The notes below the pieces were generated by a model, which searched no databases, had not been told where the DNA came from, and was given only the letters and a program-made list of their open reading frames with translations. A program made the position numbers and the translations under genes. DNA of 64,000 nt, from NCBI GenBank assembly GCA_902728285.1, contig CACVBU010001307.1, positions 155,193-219,192 of the forward strand. Reading direction: 5' to 3'. This stretch comes from Clytia hemisphaerica (taxonomy: Eukaryota > Cnidaria > Hydrozoa > Leptothecata > Clytiidae). How positions within the stretch are numbered: position 1 is the first letter of the stretch; the number at the start of each line of letters is the position of its first letter. Positions 26,060 to 38,000 of the stretch are shown one piece after another.

Positions 26060-29000
26060 TTTATACCCAAACTTAGTTGAAGTTGATAACCAAGGGAAAA
26101 AAAACAAAAGTCGATTGAGAATATTAGCGACTTCAAAGTCTAACCTGCATTGAAGAAAATATTGTACTTCTTTCGAATGTGCTCTTCTTCGCCTTTCGAT
26201 TTGCCTTCCAAGAAAGGGAACTCTAATAGTGTTGTTTGAGTCATAACGTGCCCTTTGCCGTATTTCAAGGTCAGTGCATCGCGGTCATAACTGAACCAAT
26301 AACTGACCTAAAACCAAAAACAAATTCCAACGTTAAAGAAAAATCACGAGCTTTAAGAACGCTACGTATAGGACAGGATATATAGCTGTAAAAACAATAG
26401 AAGTACAACTACGTAACGTAACCAGACTGAGAAAGTCTAGACGAAAGATAAGACGATGTGATTAGTACAGCTTACCAGTTCTTTGGGTTCAATTCCAATA
26501 TTCTTCCCATATTCTTCTTTCAACACTCTCTCTTCACCATCTTTATGCATCTTCAGTTTGAAACGTGCAAAATTCTCACCAACAGTCAACGAGATGTAGT
26601 TCTCCGTATCAAAACTTTGCTCCTCTTCATACTCTGAAAATTCACTATCGAAATCTAAGCTTTTTGGTACCTTTTGTTTGTCAGGTGTTATGTAGATGGT
26701 GAATTGACTCTTCTTACGAACGGTATAGACTAGAGTCCCTTGACCGTTTACGGGAAAGACAGCAGTCCTTCTTCGAGGCATAGCTCACCTTGGTTTAAAC
26801 AGCTCAGCTTCTAACAACAGTTTCTCTTGAAAACTTATTTGCCGTTTTCGTTGAATGATGCACGTTTTAAATTGTCTCCCTCGCGGTTTACAAGTAAAGT
26901 AGTTTTGAAGATTCGTACACATTATGGCTTTATATAAAGGATTGGAAAGAGGCTGATAGTCACAAGATAGTCACAGATTCAAATCACTGTTTGAGTCAGC
27001 AAAAACTTTTAGGTTTTTTTTTTCGCAGAATGTAAAACACCTTTCTAGGAAAGAAGAGGAGCTTGTCTATTACCAGTAAACTAATTTTCTTTCAAACAGA
27101 TACACGTTTTTTTATAAGAACATCCAAATTTTTTGAAGCCTTCAGATGTTCTTAACTTTTTGAGTTTCAAAATGTCCTTAACATGTTCTTATTTTCCCCC
27201 AATTTTTATGTATTTTTGTCCATTTTCCTAAGTAATTGGCTGTTTTTGAGTCCGCGAAGCCTTAAAATGTTCTTAACTTATTCTTAACATTTTGGTCATC
27301 GAAGCCTTATGTTCTTATATAGTTTGTTCTTATAAAAAAACGTGTAAGATTGTGTTGGAACGAGAATTATTTCCTTACTAGTATTTTCGTTTGTTTGTTT
27401 GAATTTACTAAACATCAAAGATCATTAAAACAACATAGAACTAACAAAGCTTTTTTAAGTCTATAAAAATACTATAAGTTCCTAATTACGAGATTGTCAT
27501 ACGAATCATCATCTCCCGACAAAAGGTTCATATCGTTTTACCCACTTGCCTTATCATGTTTTACACAGACTCTATAGGATTATCTTAAAAGAAACTTCGG
27601 TGAAAGTATGTTTTGTCGAATCACTGATAATGTTTTTCGAGAATCTCTTTTCATACAACTAAATCGGTATTAAACAAATTTGATTTTTTTTTAAATATGA
27701 AATAGCCTTTTATTGTCCAACTCTTTGATACTTTTAAGTCGTTAACTCTTTAACAATTGCGTCTTTTTATTTTACCGTGCTGAAATACCGCGACTCTTTT
27801 ACTGGCCGTGCCAATAAAAGCCTGCAGGTAGACTATCTTGTCAAAATCTTGTTTCAGGGTTCGCACCAGAAAGTTCATTTGGGGTTCGCTACCACAACTC
27901 ATTACTGACAAAAGAAACGACTTGTGTACGAAAGTATCAGACAAATACAAAGCTATTAGCAAATAAATGCCAGGCTGATGGAAAACACCCCCACTGATAA
28001 AAATAGGGTTAAACTGTAGAAGCTCTAAAATATCTTTTAGATTACCCTCGGCTAAGAGGGCTAAATAAAATTTGATTAAAAACAACACTTTTACAGAAAA
28101 AAAATAAAATCAAAATCACTACTCAGCCTTCCAAGAATTTTTGATACTCGTCAAGAACAGTTCGTCTCAAATTAACGAACGTGAAATCGCTATCTGGATA
28201 GAATTCTTCCAACTCATATTTTTCTTTGCCTTCTACAAAACCCACATAATGGAAATTTGGGCAGCGAATTGCATCATTGAAGTCATATCGATAGCATTGT
28301 ATGGTTGCGCAGAAATCATCAGTGTTATTGTGTAAGCGATGCGTTTGATACCAGTTGGGGCCTATCCAGGTCATTTGCTCTTCATTGAGATCAAATCTGG
28401 TCAAAGGTTGCATTTCTGTTTGTTCTGGTGGCTGTGTGATCTTGTTGTAGATGTTGCAAGTGATTCTACCAAATAGCACTTTAATGATAGCGCATGCTCC
28501 TCCATGATTATGGATAGGGCTTCCTTTTCCTGAGAAAGAAAGCAAATATGAATTAAGTTACTTTTATAGTATAGTTATAGTTTCCCAGGGGCGAGAGACC
28601 ACCGATGTCTGAAGTCACTCTATCGGAAAATTTTCAGAAATTGATATTCATCGACGCTGGTAGACTCAACCCTATCTGTTTGTGCGGTGGATAGTTGTTC
28701 TAACACTTTGTGATGAAAATCATAAATTTTGAATTTATGGAAACTTTCTTTGGACCATCCGGTATACATCAAGACACATCAACGAGTAATGCGATTCATG
28801 ATCTCCCTCTTATATTTTGAAAACATGTTACTACCACTACGGTTAACTTGCCAAAGCGAGCTGCACTGAACCATCTCCTTACCTGAAGGCCAGATCTCTA
28901 GAACATAGGGAATACCAGGCGCGGTACGGCGGTCAGGACCGAGTGTTACACGTAGGTAAGCAAACTGTTCTTCCTTTTCTTTCAACTTTTCGTATAAAGT

Positions 29001-32000
29001 CATTCCAGGTGTGTTGATGCTGTACCGTATGGCGTCTGAAAGTTTCGTAATAGGATCTTCTGGAAACTCCAGTTGGAGACCTGCAGAAGACAATGATTTC
29101 TAATTTCCAAAAAGTATTTATACCTATGGCCTTCAGCGACCGTAGTGCAGTGGTAGAGCTTCCGGCTACGGTTCGCTAGGTTGTGGGTTCCACCCCAAGC
29201 GGGTAATACCAAAGATTCCCAAAATGGTACTTGATGCTTCTTTGTTTGATGCTCAGCAATTAAGAGAAGGATCAAGGATAAGTGCAGCAGTCCAGGGAGT
29301 AAAAATTGGCGCCCACCCTTTTTACCTTTGGGTAATAGCTGTCGAAAGAAGCCTTCAGACTTCTGACTGCGGTCTTAGACTTACTTACTTACTCTGGCCT
29401 TTAAAACGAGAGAAGAGCAAACGACATATTCGACAACAAGATTTGACATGCGGTGATTGCAGTTTGATAAAGACAGAGCATGAGCAGCACGATATACATT
29501 AATTATACTATGGGTTCTGGTATGGTATTATTTATTAGGAAACTAAAGACCACAAAAAATTAGACATTGGAAGTCAACTAGATATACCTTTAATATTATC
29601 GTAGAGTTCTTTACAGGCAGGTGGTAGACTACTGGAAAACATGAATTGATCTCGATCAAGATCAAGCAAAGTGACTTTCGAACTATCTTTAACGATAGGT
29701 GAAAAATTAGTCACGAGAGGGTTGGAATAGAATTGTAACGTCTGTTCGATTTTGACCAGTCCTCCTGTCACGTCCTCCATTATTTTCTCTGATTCGGTAA
29801 CCACGTATTTTCTCTCTTCAAGAAAAATTAAAATACAAAATCAATAATTCGAACTCAGTGTCGATTTGTAAAAAAAAAGTCAAAGGTTTTCTCGGGCATA
29901 CAGACATACAGGTAGACAGACGGACAGACTTAAAATAAACTTTTTAACAAAGTAGACAAAAGTTGATTGATAATATTATTGGTGAGTTCGAAATCTAACC
30001 TGCGTTGAAGAAAATATTGTACTTCTTTCGGATGTGCTCTTCTTCGCCTTTCGATTTGCCTTCCAAGAAAGGGAATTCTAACAGTGTTGTTTGAGTCATA
30101 ACGTGCCCTTTGCCGTATTTCAAGGTCAGTGCATCGCGGTCGTAACTAAACCAATAAGTGACCTGCAACCAAAAATGAGATCTGATTGTAAAGAAAATCG
30201 ATTGCTTTTAAGCAATACTTGTAAGAAAGAAAAAAAAGTAACTGAAGTATAAATTTGATCCAACATAATAGCTCTGGGAAAAAGAGTCAGCCCTGAATCA
30301 GTAATTTTAAAAGTCAGTCAGAATGAATGACCCAGCATTATTGGCAGGTGTACTTATATGGCTTAGACAAATCGTAAAGTTTGTACTCTATAATGGCTAC
30401 TTTTAGGTCTCCTTGGAGAGGTCCAAAAAGGTCCATCAGGGTTGATAAAAATGAAAATTTTACAATCGAAAGGGATGTTCGTTGCTGGAATCTTAGAAAG
30501 TAGGGTATCCAAAAACTATGTTACATACAGACTTGTAATTTAAAAGAATATTTCGCAACGGAATTACAAATTGAATTAGTTAAAAGTTAATAAAAGTACG
30601 AGAAAAAACGATGTGATTGGTACAGCTTACCAGTTCTTTAGGTTCAATTCCAATATTTTTCCCATATTCTTCTTTCAACACTCTCTCTTCATCATCTTTA
30701 TGCATCTTCAGTTTGAAACGTGCAAAATTCTCACCAACAGTCAACGAGATGTAGTTCTCCGTATCAAAACTTTGCTCCTCTTCAAACTCTGAGAATTCAC
30801 TATCAAAATCCAAGCTTTTTGGTACCTTTTGTTTGTCAGGTGTTATGTAGATGGTGAATTGACTCTTTTTACGAACGGTATAGACTAGAGTCCCTTGACC
30901 GTTTACGGGGAAGACAGCAGTCCTTCTTTGAGGCATAGTTCAACTTGGTTATACAGCTCAGCTTCTAACAACAGTTTCTCTTGAAAACTTATTTGCCGTT
31001 TTCGTTGAATGATGCAAGTTTTAAATTGTCTCCCTCGTTTAAAAAGCGAAATTCTGAAATCTGAGCTCATAGTTTTCAAGAAACTGATTGTGCATATCAC
31101 TTTTTATATAAAGTATGGGAAAGGGACAACATCGGCATGTTTTTTATAAGATACACAAATGAAATCCCTGTTTGAATCACCCGAAACTTTAGAGAATAAT
31201 TTTCACGGAATTTCAAATAGCTTTGTTGCAATGTTAAGGAGTTTCCCAGCTGGCACACAACGTTGTTTCAACGTTCATCTAACGTTATATGGACGTTATG
31301 GACATTAGAAAAACGTTGAAACAACGTTGTGTGCCAGCTGGGTTGTCTATCACCAGTAAATGGGAATCATCCGCTGATGAAGTTATGCAACGTAGATTAT
31401 TTTCTTACTGTTATCGTTATCAATGTGTGAATTTATTAAATCAAAACAACAGTCTTGCATTCTAGATACGAATGGTATGGGGTGGGGGTGTGGTAGCATA
31501 TTAAATATTTAGTTTATAGGGTATATCCCGTAGCAATTATCGATCGCCTGAGGGCGATTTTAACAGTGTAGATATACAAGTCAAATCTCGTTTTTGAAAT
31601 CGAAACTAAATGTTTGACTCGCTTACCTTTATAAACTCATTAGTTTCCTTACATTTTGTCTGAATAGGAGAGATTTTAAATTTTTTTCAGGCTATATCCC
31701 ATCCCCTTCCTCAAAGTGTAACTTTTTTCTCTAGGGTCTACGCTTTACTTTTGCTTTGATCATTTGTTATGTACTGACAAATAATAGCAAAAGTTGCAGA
31801 TCAAATAAAATGTATAACAGCCTTAAGTAGTCTATTGTATTCATCACTTTTGTATGGTTTATGACGTCATTCCCCTATCATTTCAATGTTCGTCTCATTT
31901 ATCCATGTTCATTATGCCACATTATGCTTAGAGCTGTTAAATTGATTTACTTTAAGCGAGACAATAATTTCACAGCTGTTTTAAAACGCATGCGTAAACA

Positions 32001-35000
32001 TTTTGTTTTTTACTACAACGATTTTGATAGTAAAATAAGTGTCGTGAATTGAAATTGCATGGACTTTGTAATAAGACAACAATAAGAAAATTTAAAGAGG
32101 TAAGGGTCACTCGACCATTTTACTCGACTTTATAATTTCGTCTAGATGCTCTAATCTTGCCATAGTTTATCAGAGACAGATCCGCATCGCAGGGTGTAAG
32201 GTAATAAGCCATCAACCTTGCCCTTCTACGAATAAACGAAAAAATGGACAAAGTGAAAATTATTTTCTTAGTGAACACTACATAAGGTTCTTTCTCCGAT
32301 GATTTTGTCGGAAATAAGCGATCGCCAACAGTGTGTTTGAAACACGCTGACCTAGTAGAATTACATGAATTATAAATGACTCCATTCTATTAAGACAAGG
32401 CGTATAAAACATAAGTCATAAAAAAATGAGTTCTTAATAACGAGATTGCCACACGAACCATGTCAGGCCATCTCCTGACGAAAGTTCCATATCGTTTTAC
32501 CCACTTGCCTAATCATGTTTAAAAATCCCGAAGGGCTATATGTCGTGCTTTAAGCCATCGCAGGCAAAAAAAATTGAATATCAGAAATAGTATTGTTGCT
32601 ATTGTTTTCGAAAACCCACGAAGCTTCTGATTGGTCAAGCGCTGAAATTTTATTGCAATGTCACGTGACCTAGGGGTAGGATTTCCTACCTAACCACGGC
32701 ACACTTTTCAGCTGAATCAAGACATCTAGTCCTTCGGGCTTTATAATTATATGGTTGAAACTAGTATAGTTCAAAATACCTAAGGCAGGGTTTCATCTTT
32801 TGCAATACTGTACAGTAGGGCTTTCTTGCACTTTGCCCTTTGGTTGTATTATTCAAATGAATTATTTGAAATATACCTTATAGTCAAAATGCACCTAATC
32901 TGATTTCCCTGTGAGTCAGAAAACATCTGTTTTAAAGTTATGAACGAACGCGAATTCGCGCACATAAAATCATGGTAATCTTATTACAGATAAACAACGA
33001 AAAATATCGACCTTAAAATGAGCACCCACCAAGCCATTCAAGTATCTATACATGTGTGTCTTTTGAAACGTGAATGATGATGGTTAATCAAAAAAAGGGA
33101 AAACATATTCAAAAACAAGAAATTAAAGGATAATATAAGAGGGTGTGGTCGATTGGTAGCGCACTCGCCTCGTGACCGGTTATCTGGGACCCAGATGCAG
33201 AAATTTTCATACAACAAGCTAAAGCTCAGAGGGTCGGGAAAATTTTCAGCATCTGAAAGGTTTAGATTATTGCGAATTTTGCAAGACCGCGTGAAGGATT
33301 TTACAGCAGGAGTTCTGGTAATCCAGCCCTCGTTTTCGAAGATTGGCGGGTCCAACCAAAATATTTAAGTAAGAGTAGTTGAACCCTACTGGGGGTCTTG
33401 CACATCAAAGGCCAACTTTACTCAAACTAGGCCAACTATCAATCATTTCCGATGGGAAATTGGCCCGCTCCTTTAGAGTTTTAACGTGGGCGGCCGCCAA
33501 TCCATCATCGGAATATCAGATAACCTGACCGGAAGGTTGAAGTTGTGGCGAGCGAATCAGCCACGTGGCGAGAGCGCCTTTCAAATCTAAAGTATGAATT
33601 GTTAGATACAAAAGTACGATACCTTTGTGACTTTAAAGACGTACACTTTGCGTTTGGTTTCATCCAAAGAACGATAAACCAATGAATCATGGCCATTACT
33701 GGAACATGAGAACAATAGATCACCTTGTGGAACATATTGTAAACGTCTCACCCAATCAGAATGCATGTGTGAAAATAATTGATGCGAAACGTATTTTGAT
33801 TGGTTCGCTAAGTCCTAAAAATGATGCGAATACGAGAATGATCAAATTGCATTACAAATAAGGATTTATTTTGAAAATTTTTGACTGAGCAGGCAAAATA
33901 GGACAGATTTTGACCAAAATTTAAGGCTCAGAGTAAAATGTACAAATTTAAACGTTTTCAAAGAAATTCCACAAACATAAAATTTCGTCCTGCTTCATTT
34001 TCTAAGGTGAAAATTGCGTTGAAATCGCATAGATAGTTTATGATGAAGGGATTTTGCAAAAATTTGACTTTGTCCGCCATATGGACAGTTATAGATGATT
34101 TCTAAAATGCGAAAAAGGTTGTTTCAAACTATATTTTGATGAATCTGGAGAACAAATAGGACGATAATACTCAATAATCATATGACAGATTTCTACTCAA
34201 TGTAAAAATAATGAACTAAGCGGGCCGACAAAGATTTTGAATCTTTTACTTTTCCTAAACTTAGAAAATCGCTGATTTCAATAAGCATCTACTTTATAAG
34301 GATCAAATCAATAACTCTTGATTAAAGGCAATATGCCTTTCTGTAATTAGTTCTTAAAATTAAGCAAAGTATAGCGAAAAAGATGAGCATGTTTATTTTT
34401 ATTATGAGTGTCTATTTTAAAAGAATCAAATCAATTTCAGAATTTTTGGCGTTTCCACTGTGATAACATGTGAGCGATAACTTCTCTTTTTGAGACGTGA
34501 GCGACCGTCTATCGCGTGTTATCTCAAAAGTAAAGTTGAAACCAAACTTTCTTCCTCCGACTTAAATTTTATCGATAAAACGAATTTAAAATCTACACAA
34601 TTCGTTATTTTGCTTACTTAGGGATTTCGAAAGGAAGCTCTGCGGGGCATTCTTAGCGACAGCTACTTGCTAGTTTATATAAATTGCCCTCGATGTCAAA
34701 AGATTACTAACAATAAACAAAAGAATTAGTAAAAGAAATTTCTCCAAACTTAGTGAAACTATGAAATAAGGACATCTCTAAAAACCTTGTAAAAAAATCT
34801 TAAAATTCTTACACTGAAAAGTATTTTCCAACAAGAGTCGGTCTTTTTGAAAGGCATTTGAAAGAGACTTTTATTTGCCATATGAAATTTCAACCAATGA
34901 ACGTCACCATTGTCAGTACCGAAGAACAACCACAACTGATCGTAGGGATTCTGAAAGAAAATAGGGGAACAGTTTTATTATTTTATGGGACAAAAGCCGA

Positions 35001-38000
35001 TTAGTGTATTTGTCAGAAAAAAAACACTTTCTAGCTAAAGATTTTGTTTTTAAATAAGAGTGATATCGTTTGCTTACTCATCAATTTTAATTCACAAGCT
35101 TTTTCACATTTGGATTGACACGTATGTGGAGCAAGTTTGGTCAGAAAGAAGAAAAGAAAAACATTTCTTCGCTTATAATATCAGCATACTATAACAAAAG
35201 GCAGACGCTGCCCTGATATGAAATATGTGTCTAATATGAAACGATAACGCTTATGTCAGCTTATGTAAAAATAAAACCTTTAAAGCTCAGTTTCTACCAA
35301 TTCCAATTCACAGAAAGCCAAGATTTGTTGACTGTGGACCCCGTAAAACAATTAAAAAGCTGCTAAAAACTATACACCTTATATTGCTAGGTGTACAAAG
35401 TTTACACTGACTCTTACTCTGCTTACTATTTTCCGATCAATGTTGTAATGTAAATAAATTTGGTAAGTATTTTGTGAAAATATATTTCCAGCTCTTAAGA
35501 AAAAACATTTGAAAATGAAAAAAAAACTTGCATTTTATGAAGCATTGCAATCCAAAAAACAATTATATTTTAGCGATTTTATATGAATTACTGAGAAATT
35601 GTATTCAACATGACCGGTTTTATTGAGTAGGTGAATATAAAAGAACTTTTGAAGTCGACTATTGTCATTTTTAGAGAAAAAAAACGAGATTTCTTGCCGA
35701 GGGTATATAATGGTAGACCATACACAGAACCGCATTAGGTAGAGCTAGAAAAATGAAAGATGAAAAGAAAATAACCTAAGATCGTCTTTCTTCCTATTCA
35801 AATCATCTTACCAAGCCTAGAACGAGGAGTATTGGCACGATTCTTTGAGTCTACTTAGACAATTTTGAAGCCTGGCAAAGAAACCTGTGGGCACTCTACA
35901 TTCAAGCTTACAGGGTTGAACGATAACAAAATATCTAAATATACACACATACTCTCAGGTGCCTGATAAACGGAGGGGGTTGGAAAATTGTTCAATGGGG
36001 GCCTTATTACCGGGGGGATTGAAAATCATACCTCTATTTAATAGCCCTAAAATAAGGTAATTTTAGACTAAATGGAAGATGACACATTGGTTGAAAAACA
36101 AATCGAAAAATTAACAATAGGGGGGGGGGCTGCCGTGATCTGACAAAAGGAAGTAACTGCATTTTTCCTATTTTGAGATAATTGCATAAATGAGTTGACC
36201 TTATTCAAGATTAATGGTATCGTTTTAAGATCAAAACTTTTGCTGATTGTGAAAGACCAAACCCTAGAATAGTATAATATTAAAAGGAAGGAGTTAAAAG
36301 AAGTTTTAACATCTTGATTCTGGAAAAATCCACACAAGTTTTACTCTACTCAAGCTCTTTCAAGCTAAAAATTTTAGAGTTACTTCTTTTTGTCAGAAAA
36401 TAAACTACAAAATATTGCAAGCAACTTTAATTTTTCAGGCTATAAAAAGAAGTAAGTGACTTACTTCCTTTTGTCAGAAAATAAAATGAAACTTTAGTCC
36501 AAAAAAATTGATAAAAAGAAGTCTTTTACTAGAAATCAACTACTGGAAAACACAAGCTGGACTCTTAGGAGTTGATTTTTGCAAAAATATGAATTTTCAA
36601 AAATTGATGGTTACTTCCTTTTGTCAGATCTCGGCAGGGGGGGGGTTATTAGGCACCTGAGAGTATGCAATAGCTTCCACCACTTGACGTCATATTTGAC
36701 CAAGGTAAACCAAACCTTTCGTGTGGCTTCTGGTTCAAGGGCTAACAGGGGTATTCATTAAAAAAAGAAATAAGGCAGAAGAGACATAATAAGATGAAAA
36801 CTAGATTTTGTTCGAAAGGTACATACGAACCATAAAGTTGAAATTGTTGTGAGCAATGTGGCGTTGACAAATCAAAAATCTGTAAATCACGATTAGCGGT
36901 ACAAATGACCAGCTTATTCAGCTCTTTGATGCACACACAGTCTGTCACCCATAGTTTAGTTCGTCTCTTTTTCGGGACCTCATCAAGTGATGTTTCCAGT
37001 GGATCTTCCATATGAAGTTTTTTTGATAAACAAAGGTCAGAGGTGAACATACATATATGTCCCGTTTTAGTGACCAGTATAAAACGTGATGGGTTACTCT
37101 CTGGTACAAGTTTCGAGATATTGTCCTGTATAAGAAAAGTACAGAAAAGCTGTTGTATTGGCAAATTTAAAATTTATGTCATGTTACTTAAGCTTGCTAC
37201 ATTTGAATGTCCATAAACTCGAACATGCACAGGAAACACCAATTTGTTCCATAAGAAAATTTCGAGTTATGGAGATGATTTTTAAGGTGCTGTTAACTGA
37301 AGGGACGATAAAACTTGTTCGAGTTAAGGAGACATTCGAGTTATAGAGGCTCGAGTTAAAGAGACTGTATACTATTCATGATATACATTCTTGTAATGTC
37401 TTCTGACATTACATCACGGACCCAATAGCTGATTGGTTGTGAGTGATGTAAAATCAGTCAAAACGTCAATTTCAACCAATCAGCTGTTGGGTCCGTGGAA
37501 TACATTGGAATGCAATGGTGCATAGCATAAATATATGTTCTATATTCATAAAATTTGATTTTATTCCTATGTCGAGACTAACCAATAATTCTAACACTTA
37601 AATACTTTAGTGTTTTATCCATGTTATAAAGCCTTATCTTTTGGGACTTAGATTTAAACTCAACTATGCTTTTTTTTGTAATTTGATTATTGTCAAGAAA
37701 TTGTTACCTTTAAAGTAGAGAATTTGACGATGTGAGGTTGACTGACAAATGCTGATTGTTTGTCAATCACTTCTTCAGAATCTTTACTTTCAAGAATGAA
37801 ATATGAACAAACATCATCCCATGATATAATGCCACGCTTCCTCCAATCAATCTGTAAATATAATTAAAAATTTTTTAAATCTAGATAAAAGTTGATTTCA
37901 GATACAATTTGAAAGATAATTGAAGTAATAGTCACAAAGCATTTTAACCTTCCAGATAATAGCCTTTTCACAAATTACGTCACGAGCAACGCTTACTTCG

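Noticed and set aside
25895-26136. Frames with Ser-Val-Cys-Leu repeats
   Set aside because: They are readings through the CAGA microsatellite in a dioxygenase intron.
29134-29210. tRNA gene
   Set aside because: A and B boxes are present but no acceptor stem or anticodon arm pairs properly, and the unit has a SINE body, CTTA tail and target duplication.
29224-29502. 92-codon plus-strand frame
   Set aside because: It lies within and beyond the SINE body and shows no domain.
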